A DNA stretch of 12,710 nucleotides from contig JAJYPG010000006.1 in the NCBI GenBank assembly GCA_021795535.1, positions 1 through 12,710 of the forward strand, read 5' to 3'. The stretch is from Planctomycetota bacterium (GTDB lineage Bacteria; Planctomycetota; Phycisphaerae; WQYP01). This document shows, piece by piece, positions 1 through 7,312 of the stretch. Numbering within the stretch: the first letter of the stretch is position 1; each line of letters starts with the position of its first letter. Under the pieces are notes generated by a model. It did no database searches, was not told the origin of the DNA, and was given only the letters and a program-made list of their open reading frames with translations. A program made the position numbers and the translations under genes.

Positions 1-1
1 A

Positions 2-160
2 CGCGCCACACTGCCGGAACTGGAGACCGCCTCGGCGGACAGCGGCGTATCCATAAAAACCCATCGCGATGGCACCCAGGGCATATACCTGACGGACCCG
101 TCCGGCAACCGGGTTGAATTGATTTATTACCCGCCAGACTACAAAATGTTCGCGCCCTAA
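2..160 (+). CDS. VOC/glyoxalase-fold protein, C-terminal fragment
   Basis: The window opens inside this gene; the last 52 codons are visible and end in TAA at 158-160. The readable tail contains GIYLTDPSGNRVELIYYP near the end. This is the classic last beta strand of vicinal-oxygen-chelate proteins (glyoxalase I, bleomycin resistance proteins, extradiol dioxygenases). The Glu in the VEL triplet is the usual metal ligand. VOC proteins form small cytosolic metalloenzymes of paired beta-alpha-beta-beta-beta modules. The substrate cannot be told from this fragment, and the start lies outside the window. A short hairpin lies directly after the stop codon. The family is clear; the specific function is unknown. 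Confidence 0.85.
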   Translation, partial: RATLPELETASADSGVSIKTHRDGTQGIYLTDPSGNRVELIYYPPDYKMFAP

Positions 161-162
161 GC

Positions 163-190
163 CCCGTGTTTGCACAGGGTGATTGTATGG
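163..190 (+). terminator. Possible terminator of the VOC gene
   Basis: Three bases after the stop codon, CCCGTG (163-168) pairs with CAC-A-GGG (173-179, one bulged A) across the loop TTTG. A loosely T-containing stretch (TGATTGTATGG) follows instead of a true T-run. The position is right for a terminator, but the missing U-tract keeps confidence low. Confidence 0.3.
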
Positions 191-275
191 TAAGGGCCAG
201 TGCAAGATTAACTTCAATGATTGTATTTAAGCTGGTTACCTCAGGCGACCAGCTACGGGAGTTATCCCGTGGCCC
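170..275. other. Hairpin-rich element between convergent genes
   Basis: Between the VOC gene (+) and the DUF1844 gene (-) lie 239 bases without a gene. Inside are perfect pairings in series: TTGCAC (170-175) with GTGCAA (200-205); GCTGGT (231-236) with ACCAGC (248-253); ACGGGA (255-260) with TCCCGT (265-270, loop GTTA); and GGGCC (194-198) with GGCCC (271-275). The last pairing would close a multibranch domain, and it forms a pseudoknot if the TTGCAC stem also forms. I recognise no Rfam class. It may be a small RNA or a 3' UTR structure on either strand. The rest, 276-399, shows only weak short dyads. Confidence 0.35.
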
Positions 276-399
276 ATTCGACGCGAATTAAAAATGTACC
301 GCCCGCCGACCTGAAGCGGCAAAGAACAGTCGCGTTCCCATAACCATGCCTGCATGCCCGCTTGAGCTTCCGAGGTTCCGTATAAAACGGGCACCCCCA

Positions 400-861
400 T
401 TATTTTCGCCCTGCCGCCACAAAAGCCATGCGCATCTGATACAGCAGGCCATCAATTAATTCCTGCTGCTGGGGCATAAGATTCCCTTTGCTTTTTTCCT
501 GGATAATTCCCAGCAGATCAATATAGAGCCGCGCCAAGTCCATATCCCTGTCGCGATTTTTTCCACTGCCATCAGGCAATTGCCCGAGCGCCATGAGTAT
601 TTGCGTCGCATACTGCTCCACCAGCAGTTCAAACGATGCCGAAGGCAGCGTGCCGCGCTTTGGCGCAACGGAATCATCCGCGGGTTGGCCAGCGGGTGTT
701 GCCGCGTCGCCTGCGGGTGCGGTCTGTGGCGGGGCGGCATCACCAACCTTTTTGGCCAACTCCTCCTTTTCCCGTTCCGCCTGCGATTTCCAATCAGCAT
801 CCACATGAATTCCCGCAGGTGATTCGGAGGTGTTGGTCTGTGCGTTCTGGTTTTCCATCAT
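400..861 (-). CDS. DUF1844 domain protein
   Basis: A small cytosolic protein of 153 residues. An acidic N-terminus holds DWKSQAEREKEEL (about 23-35), as commonly seen at the head of planctomycete-type DUF1844 proteins. An Ala/Pro-rich linker (about 40-70) follows, then the DUF1844 core (about 72-148): SFELLVEQYATQILMALGQLPD, a DLARLYIDLLGIIQEKSKGNL helix and a terminal LLYQMRMAFV helix. There is no signal peptide. The function of the family is not established. The start at 861 is chosen because AAAGGA lies 8 bases upstream of its ATG; an adjacent second ATG at 858 is possible, and a longer reading up to 900 has no ribosome site. A 14-base near-palindrome (875-888) lies just ahead of the ribosome site. 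The gene is divergent from purB. Confidence 0.85.
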   Translation of the reverse strand: MMENQNAQTNTSESPAGIHVDADWKSQAEREKEELAKKVGDAAPPQTAPAGDAATPAGQPADDSVAPKRGTLPSASFELLVEQYATQILMALGQLPDGSGKNRDRDMDLARLYIDLLGIIQEKSKGNLMPQQQELIDGLLYQMRMAFVAAGRK

Positions 862-997
862 GATCAAAATCCTTTCATAAACGTATGAACTTTCGCGCAC
901 CAGCGTTCCATGTTACCATTTGATGGCGATTGAATCACGCAAGGCGATGTCCGCTTTCCGTGCGGCCAATCGGGCAGACATATTTCGGGTGTATGGA

Positions 998-2437
998 ATG
1001 GAAAACGTTTTATCCCAGCAGGTGTATCAAAGTCCGCTCGTGGCACGCAACGCGTCGCGTGAGATGCTTTTTGTTTTTTCTCCGCAGCGCAAATTTTCCA
1101 CCTGGCGGCGAATCTGGCTCGCGCTGGCCGAGGCCCAGCAGCAGTTAGGCCTGGCCATAACCGAGGAACAACTTTCCCAGATGCGCTCGCACCTGGATGA
1201 CATAGACTTTGCCGAAGCTGCACGGCAGGAGCAACGTCTGCGACACGACGTTATGGCGCATCTGCACACCTTCGCCAAGGTAGCCCCTGCGGCCAAAGCG
1301 ATCATGCACCTTGGTGCCACCTCCATGGATATTGTGGACAACACCGATGTTCTTCTGCTGCGTGACGCATTGGAAATAACCGTGAGCAAACTCGCCGCCG
1401 TTATTGACAAACTTGCCGAATTCGCCGCAGCCAATCGTGACGTGCCTGTGCTTTCCTACACGCATATTCAGCCCGCCCAGCCCAGCACACTGGGTAAACG
1501 GGCAGTTCTGTGGTGTTATGATTTTGTTCTGGTTCTGGCCGATCTGGAACTTCGCCTGCAGACGCTTATGTTGCGCGGCATTAAGGGAACCACCGGCACA
1601 CAGGCCTCTTTTCTGGAACTTTTTGCCAATGACCATGAAAAGGTCCGCGAACTGGAATTCGCAGTGGCTGAAAAACTCGGCTTCAAACGGGTGCATCCGG
1701 TTTCCGGACAGACCTATTCGCGCATTGTGGATGTGCAAATTGTTGCCTCGCTTGCCGCAGTGGGCGCGGCCGCCCACAAAATGGCCCAGGACATCCGCCT
1801 GCTTTCCGCCTTTAAGGAGGTGGATGAACCTTTTGAGGAAGAGCAGATAGGTTCCTCGGCCATGGCGTATAAACGCAACCCGGTTCTTTGTGAACGCATC
1901 ACCGGCCTGGCCCGCTGGCTTATGGGAATTGTCTCCCAGCCACTGTTCACCGCCGCACAACAGATGTTCGAACGCACACTTGATGATTCCTCCAACAAGC
2001 GGCTTTCCATACCGGAGGCATTCCTCGCCACAGATGCCATTCTGGATATTCTTTTTAAGGTATCTGGCGGATTGGTGGTCAACCACAAGATCATTAAGCA
2101 ACGGTTAAATGCGGAACTGCCCTTCATGGCCACGGAAAATCTGCTGATGGCCGCGGTAAAAGTCGGCGGAGACCGGCAGGATATTCACGAGCGTATCCGC
2201 AAACATTCCATGGCCGCGGCGCGGGAGGTGAAGGAATTTGGCCGCCCCAATGATCTGATCAACCGTTTGCGCACTGATTCTGCTTTTGCCAATGTGGATT
2301 TAACGCAGGTGATGGATGCCCGGCAGTACATTGGTCGCTCGTCCCAACAAGTTGATGAATTCGTAGTACAAATTGTTGAACCGATCCGCCAGCGCTACCG
2401 CGGCAAGCTGGAACGCAAGGTAACCATCAAGGTGTAA
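998..2437 (+). CDS. purB: Adenylosuccinate lyase, human-type
   Basis: Splits SAICAR to AICAR plus fumarate and adenylosuccinate to AMP plus fumarate; a cytosolic homotetramer of the aspartase/fumarase superfamily. The visible landmarks match human ADSL almost word for word: YQSPL near the start, RLRHDVMAH (about 81-89), HLGATS, THIQPAQ with the catalytic His (about 155-161), GTTGTQASF, and the superfamily signature GSSAMAYKRNP (about 285-295) with the catalytic Ser. Later come FERTLDDSSNKR and ELPFMATEN. With Met at 998 the protein has 479 residues, close to human ADSL (484). The frame stays open upstream to TTG 920, ATG 923 and ATG 947, but none of these starts has a good ribosome site and those residues have no counterpart in the family. 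The start is therefore the uncertain part. Confidence 0.93.
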   Translation: MENVLSQQVYQSPLVARNASREMLFVFSPQRKFSTWRRIWLALAEAQQQLGLAITEEQLSQMRSHLDDIDFAEAARQEQRLRHDVMAHLHTFAKVAPAAKAIMHLGATSMDIVDNTDVLLLRDALEITVSKLAAVIDKLAEFAAANRDVPVLSYTHIQPAQPSTLGKRAVLWCYDFVLVLADLELRLQTLMLRGIKGTTGTQASFLELFANDHEKVRELEFAVAEKLGFKRVHPVSGQTYSRIVDVQIVASLAAVGAAAHKMAQDIRLLSAFKEVDEPFEEEQIGSSAMAYKRNPVLCERITGLARWLMGIVSQPLFTAAQQMFERTLDDSSNKRLSIPEAFLATDAILDILFKVSGGLVVNHKIIKQRLNAELPFMATENLLMAAVKVGGDRQDIHERIRKHSMAAAREVKEFGRPNDLINRLRTDSAFANVDLTQVMDARQYIGRSSQQVDEFVVQIVEPIRQRYRGKLERKVTIKV

Positions 2438-2455
2438 TCGGAAAAGGCAGGTCCT

Positions 2456-2497
2456 CCTGATACCCATAAAGAGGCCCTATGCATCAGGTGAAATTTC
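2456..2497 (+). terminator. Possible purB terminator
   Basis: Nineteen bases after the purB stop, CCTGAT (2456-2461) pairs with ATCAGG (2483-2488), and inside it CATA (2465-2468) pairs with TATG (2478-2481). The weakly T-rich TGAAATTTCTTT follows. It has a reasonable position but an imperfect stem and tail. The rest of the convergent gap to 2612 shows a T6 run near 2516-2521 and little else. Confidence 0.35.
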
Positions 2498-2612
2498 TTT
2501 GCGGTCGACCAAGGTTTTTTATGCGGTCTCGCCCCATAATTTCTGACAATCTCTCATTTCCGCGATCTTCGCATGATATTTTGGTTCCGGCTGGTCCAGC
2601 ATAACCATCAGA

Positions 2613-3620
2613 TTATAGCTTGCTCTGGCAAATGGTCAGGGTGGCGGAAAGCGAATGTGGATTTTCCAAAATCGACGCAAAGCCGCGGGGCAGATGTGAG
2701 CGTCCCATAAGTGCGGCACCAAGCCGATGGGCACACCAGGCGACCGCGGCGGGATGCCACTGATCGCCGCGCAATTTTTCCAACGATAAATAGGCCTGCA
2801 AAAGCGATTGCGCGGCATCCGCCCGCACTTCCCCCTCTTTCTGCACGCACCAATGCACAAAGACATCAATAACATCCTGCGCGGGCAGACCGGTGGAAAA
2901 AAGGCCCCAGTCCACTACGCTGGAAATATGTCGGTCGCCATCCAGCAGCACCCCATCCGGTGATATGCCGCCATGCACATATCCGGTGCAGACTGGCGCA
3001 AGCTTTTCAACTTCGGACAGCAGCCGATCTATCGCCTCTGACGAAAGCACCTGGCGAATCTTACGGCCACGTGGCGCGGATGACTCCAGTGCCTTAACCA
3101 GACGTTGGGCCGGTGAATCTTTATTGATAACGGCTGAATTTGCGACTGACGAGTCCATGGCCTGCGTGGCTTTGGCCGCAAAGGCGTCGCGCATCGTCCG
3201 GTGCAGCCAGCCAAGGCGCAGGCCCAGGTTGCTTAAATCGTGATTGGACCAATCCGCCGCCGGAACCGCCTGTCCGGGTGCCAGTGTGGCAAGAAAAAAA
3301 TGTGATCCCTGCGGACCTTCAATGGCCCACGGTATGGGCAAAGTTCCAGTTCCCGAACAGGAGTCACGGCCAGGGACTGGCCGCGACACAGGAAAACCCG
3401 CAGCCGCCAGGCGGTCTAATACCGGCCCGGCATCACACAATGCCTGACGAGAGAATTCCGGAGGGTACAAAAACAACGCATATTCATGCTGCTCCGCGGT
3501 AAGCAATTCATAACACTCGGCCTGTGTGCCGCGGCGGATTTGCCGAAAGCGCAAAATGCGGCCAATGTCATAATGATCGTTAAGCAGCGCATGCAGAGCG
3601 TAGGCAAGGCGGTCATCCAT
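2613..3620 (-). CDS. APH-fold phosphotransferase-like protein with eroded catalytic motifs
   Basis: A protein of 335 residues with the layout of aminoglycoside phosphotransferase / homoserine-kinase-II proteins. The N-lobe has a strand pair at about 28-54, the hinge lies around 108-112 (FFLAT), the helix LGWLHRTM is at about 136-143, and the catalytic region is YVHGGISPDGVLLDGD (214-229) followed by VVDWG (235-239). In active members the loop reads HGDxxxxN; here it reads HGG....G, so the catalytic Asp (position 218) is Gly and the metal-binding Asn (223) is Gly. Asp237, the equivalent of the DFG Asp, remains. The beta3 stretch YALFLY also lacks the usual Lys/Arg. I infer a pseudokinase or a strongly altered enzyme; the substrate is unknown. 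The start at 3620 has GGTGA six bases upstream. It converges on purB and lies downstream of purH on the same strand, 405 bases away. Confidence 0.75.
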   Translation of the reverse strand: MDDRLAYALHALLNDHYDIGRILRFRQIRRGTQAECYELLTAEQHEYALFLYPPEFSRQALCDAGPVLDRLAAAGFPVSRPVPGRDSCSGTGTLPIPWAIEGPQGSHFFLATLAPGQAVPAADWSNHDLSNLGLRLGWLHRTMRDAFAAKATQAMDSSVANSAVINKDSPAQRLVKALESSAPRGRKIRQVLSSEAIDRLLSEVEKLAPVCTGYVHGGISPDGVLLDGDRHISSVVDWGLFSTGLPAQDVIDVFVHWCVQKEGEVRADAAQSLLQAYLSLEKLRGDQWHPAAVAWCAHRLGAALMGRSHLPRGFASILENPHSLSATLTICQSKL

Positions 3621-4025
3621 GAAACATCACCGCCCCGGCACAAGGACCATCTCCAGTATGCCGCTGTGCATAAAAAATCAGAATCAGATATGTTTCACAA
3701 GGAGGCATCATCAAACGGTTCGCTCCAATTTTTAATTTCCCGATAGTGCATTGCAATACGCCAATTTTACACAAAAAGCGGCGATTGCCAGCGTAATTGC
3801 AAATAAATCTCATCCGATGCCGTTATCGGATGCGGGATTGAATCAACCAATTCCGCTTTCGCATATTACTCTATTTCCGTGGCAATCCAATAGTGGAGGA
3901 TGCGGGAAAGCGTGGGGACGTGCCTGTTTTATTGCAAAATCAGCCTTTTACCGCACTTCACGCTTCTGATTATGTGTCATCAGAGACTGCGATTGAGCAT
4001 ATTGGAAGTCCCTGTGGCGACAATT
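3621..4025. other. Gene-free 405-base gap with one perfect dyad
   Basis: No credible gene is visible; the small open frames here have no family resemblance. The segment is more AT-rich than its neighbours. It holds the 8-bp dyad described at 3811-3832, a 10-base direct repeat GGATGCGGGA (3828-3837 and 3898-3907), and an isolated AAGGAGG (3700-3706, +) that no start codon follows. It must contain the 3' end of the purH transcript and the promoter of the phosphotransferase-like gene, if that gene has its own; I could not place that promoter with confidence. Confidence 0.5.
3811..3832 (-). terminator. Perfect hairpin, possible purH terminator
   Basis: CATCCGAT (3811-3818) and ATCGGATG (3825-3832) form a perfect 8-bp stem with a 6-base loop. 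Read on the minus strand, the stem is followed by AGATTTATTTGC, a T-rich though interrupted tail. That suits termination of the purH transcript, about 190 bases past its stop codon. The distance is long and the tail imperfect, so a protein-binding dyad is an alternative. Confidence 0.35.
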
Positions 4026-5642
4026 TCAGTGCCTGAAATGGCGCTGGCCGGTAAACACCATGGCGACATTGTGTTTGTTGCACAGGTCGATGGTCTCTTG
4101 ATCGCGTTTGGAACCGCCAGGTTGAATGATCGCACGCACGCCAGCCGCAACAAGAATTTCCGGACCATCGGAAAATGGAAAGAAGGCATCCGAAGCGGCC
4201 ACCGCGTCTGAGAGCTTTTCTGAATGGCCATTCTGCCGGGCTAATTCCACCGCCAGCCTGCAACTCGTAACGCGGCTCATCTGCCCGGCACCCGCGGAAA
4301 GAAGCTGTCCCCCCATCGCCAGGGCAATGGCGTTACTCTTGATATGCTTGCAGGCTGGCCACACAAATTCCATATCCGCCCATTCGCGCGGTGTTGGCTC
4401 GCGGGTTGAAACAACGCGACAGGACGCTTTATGAAAACCAGCATAATCATTCTGCTGAACCAGCATTCCCCCGGCAACACTCCGCACTGACAACGCATCC
4501 GCGGTTGATAACGCGGCTGCACCAGTGGCAAGCACGCGGCAGTCTGCCCAGCGGCTTTGCAACATCGCAAGAGCCTCCGGCGCAAAGTCTGGTGCTATAA
4601 GAACCTCAAGAAAGCGTTTGCCCTGCACAATGCGCTGGGCGGTGGACGTGTCAACAGGCCGATTCAGTGCCACAATACCACCATACGCGGCAACTGGATC
4701 GCCCGCGTAAGCCAGGTCGAAAGCCTCCGCCAGATTCTCCGCGACGGCACAGCCGCAGGGGTTGGCATGCTTGATTACCGCCGCCGCCGGTTGGGAAAAT
4801 TCACTCACCAGAGCCAGTGCGGCATCGGCATCAAGCAAGTTAATCCAGGAGAGTTCCTTGCCATGAAGCTGCCTTGCCGCGGCCAGACCATGGGCGGGAC
4901 GGGAAGTGGCATAGAAGGCCCCCCGCTGATGAGGGTTCTCACCGTAGCGCAATTTTTGCAAGCGTTCCAGCCCGTAGATCAGTTGTGGTGTCAGGCCCGC
5001 CTGTTCAAGCGGAGCATCCGTCTGGTCCGCGAAATAAGAATGCGTGAGGTAGGCATGGATTGCCGCGTCGTATTGGGCGGTGCGGCCAAACGCCCAGACG
5101 GCCAGATCCAGCCGGAAGTGATGGGTGGTTCCACCGGAATTGGCGCGCATGTTGGCCAGCAGTTTTTCGTACTGCGCGGCATCCGTAATAACCGCGACGC
5201 TGCGATGATTTTTAGACGCGGAACGAACCATGGCCGGTCCACCAATATCAATATTTTCCACCGCATGTTCAAATGGACAATTCGCTTCAGCGGTGACTTT
5301 TTCAAATGGATATAAGTTTACAACAAGCAGATCAATCGGAGCGATAGTGTGTTCCCGCATGGCCTGCTGGTGGGATGGCGCATCGCGCAATGCCAGCAGC
5401 CCCCCATGCACCGCCGGATGCAGCGTTTTCACGCGGCCATCCATCATTTCCGGAAAGCCGGTAAGGTCGGCAACATCGCGTACCGGAAGCCCGGCGGCCT
5501 GCAAGGCTCGTGCGGTTCCTCCCGTGGAAATAAGCTCAATATTAAATTCCCGGACCAGCGCGGTGGCGAGATCCACCAGTCCGGACTTGTCTGAAACGCT
5601 TAAAAGAGCGCGGCGAATGGGAACGACATCAGGATGATTCAT
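4026..5642 (-). CDS. purH: Bifunctional AICAR formyltransferase / IMP cyclohydrolase
   Basis: Carries out the last two steps of IMP synthesis: formylation of AICAR with 10-formyl-THF, then ring closure. A cytosolic dimer of 538 residues. The N-terminal MGS-like cyclohydrolase domain begins RRALLSVSDKSGL and includes ELISTGGTA, FPEMMDGRVKTLHP and HGG. The transformylase part shows LRYGENPHQ, VIKHANPCGCA with the catalytic Lys-His, DPVAAYGGI, SNAIALA, GAGQMSRV, SDAFFPFSDGPE, AIIQPGGSKRD and the hallmark C-terminus MVFTGQRHFRH. It looks complete and active. The ATG at 5642 is preferred: it opens the conserved domain and has GGAAA about 8 bases upstream. A GTG at 5687 would add 15 residues. It lies 156 bases behind the beta-propeller gene on the same strand. 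Confidence 0.97.
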   Translation of the reverse strand: MNHPDVVPIRRALLSVSDKSGLVDLATALVREFNIELISTGGTARALQAAGLPVRDVADLTGFPEMMDGRVKTLHPAVHGGLLALRDAPSHQQAMREHTIAPIDLLVVNLYPFEKVTAEANCPFEHAVENIDIGGPAMVRSASKNHRSVAVITDAAQYEKLLANMRANSGGTTHHFRLDLAVWAFGRTAQYDAAIHAYLTHSYFADQTDAPLEQAGLTPQLIYGLERLQKLRYGENPHQRGAFYATSRPAHGLAAARQLHGKELSWINLLDADAALALVSEFSQPAAAVIKHANPCGCAVAENLAEAFDLAYAGDPVAAYGGIVALNRPVDTSTAQRIVQGKRFLEVLIAPDFAPEALAMLQSRWADCRVLATGAAALSTADALSVRSVAGGMLVQQNDYAGFHKASCRVVSTREPTPREWADMEFVWPACKHIKSNAIALAMGGQLLSAGAGQMSRVTSCRLAVELARQNGHSEKLSDAVAASDAFFPFSDGPEILVAAGVRAIIQPGGSKRDQETIDLCNKHNVAMVFTGQRHFRH

Positions 5643-5746
5643 GGATAAATTTCCGTGCTGAAAAATGTGGGGTAAACACTGACGCACACTGTATTTGGTA
5701 AATCAGCATTGCACTGGCGCAGCCATAGGGCCGCCTGCAAGGACCT

Positions 5747-5771
5747 GTTTTTCCGGGCAAACGCGAAAAAC
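5747..5771 (-). other. Hairpin between the propeller gene and purH
   Basis: GTTTTTC (5747-5753) and GAAAAAC (5765-5771) form a perfect 7-bp, mostly A-T stem with an 11-base loop. It begins about 27 bases downstream of the beta-propeller stop codon. No U-run follows on the minus strand, so it is a weak terminator candidate at best. It could partly separate this gene from purH or act as an mRNA processing or stability element. Confidence 0.3.
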
Positions 5772-5798
5772 CTCGGACCGGGGAAAACTTCAGGGGTT

Positions 5799-6941
5799 TC
5801 ACCATTCCTTCCGGGGAGCAATGGCGGCAATACGTCCATAACGCGAGGCAACGTAAATGGTGGAATGGTGCGCGTTGTAGATGAAATATCTGGCCCCTTG
5901 CAGCCTCGCACCATCAATAACCCGACCGGAATGAATGTTCATCATTTTCAGATTGCCATTGATGGTGCAGCCGTACAGTGTGGAACCTTTAACCGCAACC
6001 ACACGGGTAATGCCGCGCACAGGTCCCCATAAAATCTTGCCATTGGCGGGATTCAGGCCAAAAAGTCCCGCATCTTCCGTGGCAATCAGCAGGGTTTTGT
6101 CTGTAATCTCCGCACGATGCACCAGTTTTCCGGGAAGATGACGCACCCAGGGAGAGACACCGGTCTGCGGAGCAACCGCATACAGGTTGTTATCAGTGCA
6201 AGGCACAAAGGCAAGACTGTTATTGGCAGTCAGCGGGGCAACAATGGATCCGCCAAGCGTGCGCTTCCAGCCATGATTGCCATCCGAGGGAACGCGACCC
6301 CAGAGATATCCAAGGCGTGAGCCGAAAATAACAGTGTCACTGGCCACAACAGGATTGGATGTAAAGGAATCACCCGGAGAATCTTCCGACCACTCGGTGA
6401 AAAAGGGGAGGTCCACGGACAATGCCTTGAAACTCCTATTCAGAGAGCCAATAAGCAATCGGCTGTCCGGAATCACAACCGGACATGTTCCCGGAGGAAA
6501 GTCCAACCCCCCCGTCTGAACCTGCGCACCGGTGAGCGTGTTCAGGAAATGAGCCTGGCTGCCCGAAAGCACAACAATTTGATGCAAGCCAATAATCGCA
6601 GGACGCGATATTCCCGGCTTCAGGCCGGCTATTTTTCGTGTCCAGCGAACCGTTCCGTTGGATGCGTTAATGGCAACCATATAGCCCTTGCCGGTCAGCA
6701 CATATACCACGCTTCCAACATGCCAGATATTGACCACATGGTCATGATCCGCGGGAGTCAGACCTATGGGCGTCTGCCAGAGTGTCCGCAGACTTGCGGT
6801 GCTGGCCACTGTGCGGGAAAGCAGCGGACGGGCATACGCCGCCGTTGCCCGCGCATGGTGTGCGACCATCGCCAGCAGCAAACACGCGGCGCTAATTGCG
6901 GTGGGAAAAGAACAATTCGCACGGACACCGAAACGCTTCAT
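5799..6941 (-). CDS. Exported PQQ-like beta-propeller repeat protein
   Basis: A protein of 380 residues. The N-terminus has basic residues (MKRFGVR), a hydrophobic stretch (AISAACLLLAMVA) and AxA-type sites near 30-36, so it is a likely Sec signal peptide and the protein is periplasmic or outer-envelope. The body shows repeated PQQ/quinoprotein-type blades: YVLTGKGYMVAINASNGTVRW, NLYAVAPQTGVSPWVRHLPG, and LFGLNPANGKILWGP. Others are more diverged. BamB and many unassigned PQQ-repeat proteins share this fold. The sequence does not show cofactor residues of true quinoprotein dehydrogenases, so I infer a scaffold or binding role. No lipobox Cys is evident. The start is secure: AGGAG lies 6 bases before the ATG, and a perfect TATAAT box sits about 29 bases upstream. 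Confidence 0.85.
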   Translation of the reverse strand: MKRFGVRANCSFPTAISAACLLLAMVAHHARATAAYARPLLSRTVASTASLRTLWQTPIGLTPADHDHVVNIWHVGSVVYVLTGKGYMVAINASNGTVRWTRKIAGLKPGISRPAIIGLHQIVVLSGSQAHFLNTLTGAQVQTGGLDFPPGTCPVVIPDSRLLIGSLNRSFKALSVDLPFFTEWSEDSPGDSFTSNPVVASDTVIFGSRLGYLWGRVPSDGNHGWKRTLGGSIVAPLTANNSLAFVPCTDNNLYAVAPQTGVSPWVRHLPGKLVHRAEITDKTLLIATEDAGLFGLNPANGKILWGPVRGITRVVAVKGSTLYGCTINGNLKMMNIHSGRVIDGARLQGARYFIYNAHHSTIYVASRYGRIAAIAPRKEW

Positions 6942-6969
6942 TGAACACTCCTCACGGAATCAACGTATT

Positions 6970-6998
6970 ATTATATTCGGATGTTAGCGGCCAGCTTG
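6970..6998 (-). promoter_or_regulatory. Candidate promoter of the beta-propeller gene
   Basis: On the minus strand a perfect TATAAT (6970-6975) lies 29 bases from the ATG at 6941. That leaves a leader of about 20 bases containing the strong AGGAG site. The -35 region at 17-18 bases spacing (around 6993-6998) is poor. It overlaps the first hairpin of the adjacent structured region. Confidence 0.4.
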
Positions 6999-7123
6999 CC
7001 GAATGGCCGACGTATCCAACGATACGGTTGGGCTATTTTAACCGCCCCGTCCAACTGGTTGTACCAGGCTGGTAAACCATAATGGCGGGGCACAAGGTTA
7101 AGTCCCTCTATAACCCTTTGCAC
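6988..7123. other. Chain of hairpins in the divergent region
   Basis: Between two divergent exported-protein genes lie 371 bases without a gene, and this part is dense in dyads. CGGCCA/TGGCCG (6988-6993, 7004-7009) is followed by CGTAT/ATACG (7011-7015, 7022-7026). CCAAC/GTTGG (7016-7020, 7027-7031) overlaps and excludes the previous stem. CTGGT/ACCAG (7055-7059, 7063-7067) is enclosed by CCGCC/GGCGG (7042-7046, 7084-7088). GCACAAGGTTA pairs imperfectly with TAACCCTTTGC (7090-7100, 7111-7121). It might be a structured leader of the + foldase gene or a small RNA. No known riboswitch core was recognised. The remainder, 7124-7312, shows no clear promoter. Confidence 0.35.
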
Positions 7124-7312
7124 GCTATCTTACTGGCGTTGCCGGTATGGTCAACAACAGGCCCGGCCAAGGCCATGGAAGACTTTTCAACAAGAGGGTA
7201 TCATAATTGAAGATGTTGCAATGGGATAGGTTCCCGCCCGCTGAACCATAACATGTGCTGGCAGTACAGGTTCACGGAAAAGAGTTGCCTGATCATACAA
7301 GGAAAACCATCC

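Noticed and set aside
161..399. A known riboswitch, tRNA, SRP RNA, RNase P RNA or 6S RNA in the first gap
   Set aside because: None of the conserved cores I know was found on either strand; the hairpins are reported only as unassigned structure.
1145..2101. Open frame of 318 codons on the minus strand
   Set aside because: Antisense shadow of purB; it is rich in Gly and His, as expected from the complement of Ala/Val-rich coding sequence, with no domain features.
3750..3938. Three copies of ATTGCAA (3750, 3796, 3931)
   Set aside because: Seven-base matches with irregular spacing in AT-rich sequence are expected by chance; I treat them as background.
3751..3969. Small + strand open frame of 72 codons in the gap after purH
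   Set aside because: It starts only at TTG without a ribosome site, its composition is unremarkable, and it resembles no family I know.
4557..5315. Long open frame of 252 codons on the + strand
   Set aside because: It lies wholly antisense to purH, whose motifs are unmistakable across the same bases; the translated protein has no family resemblance.
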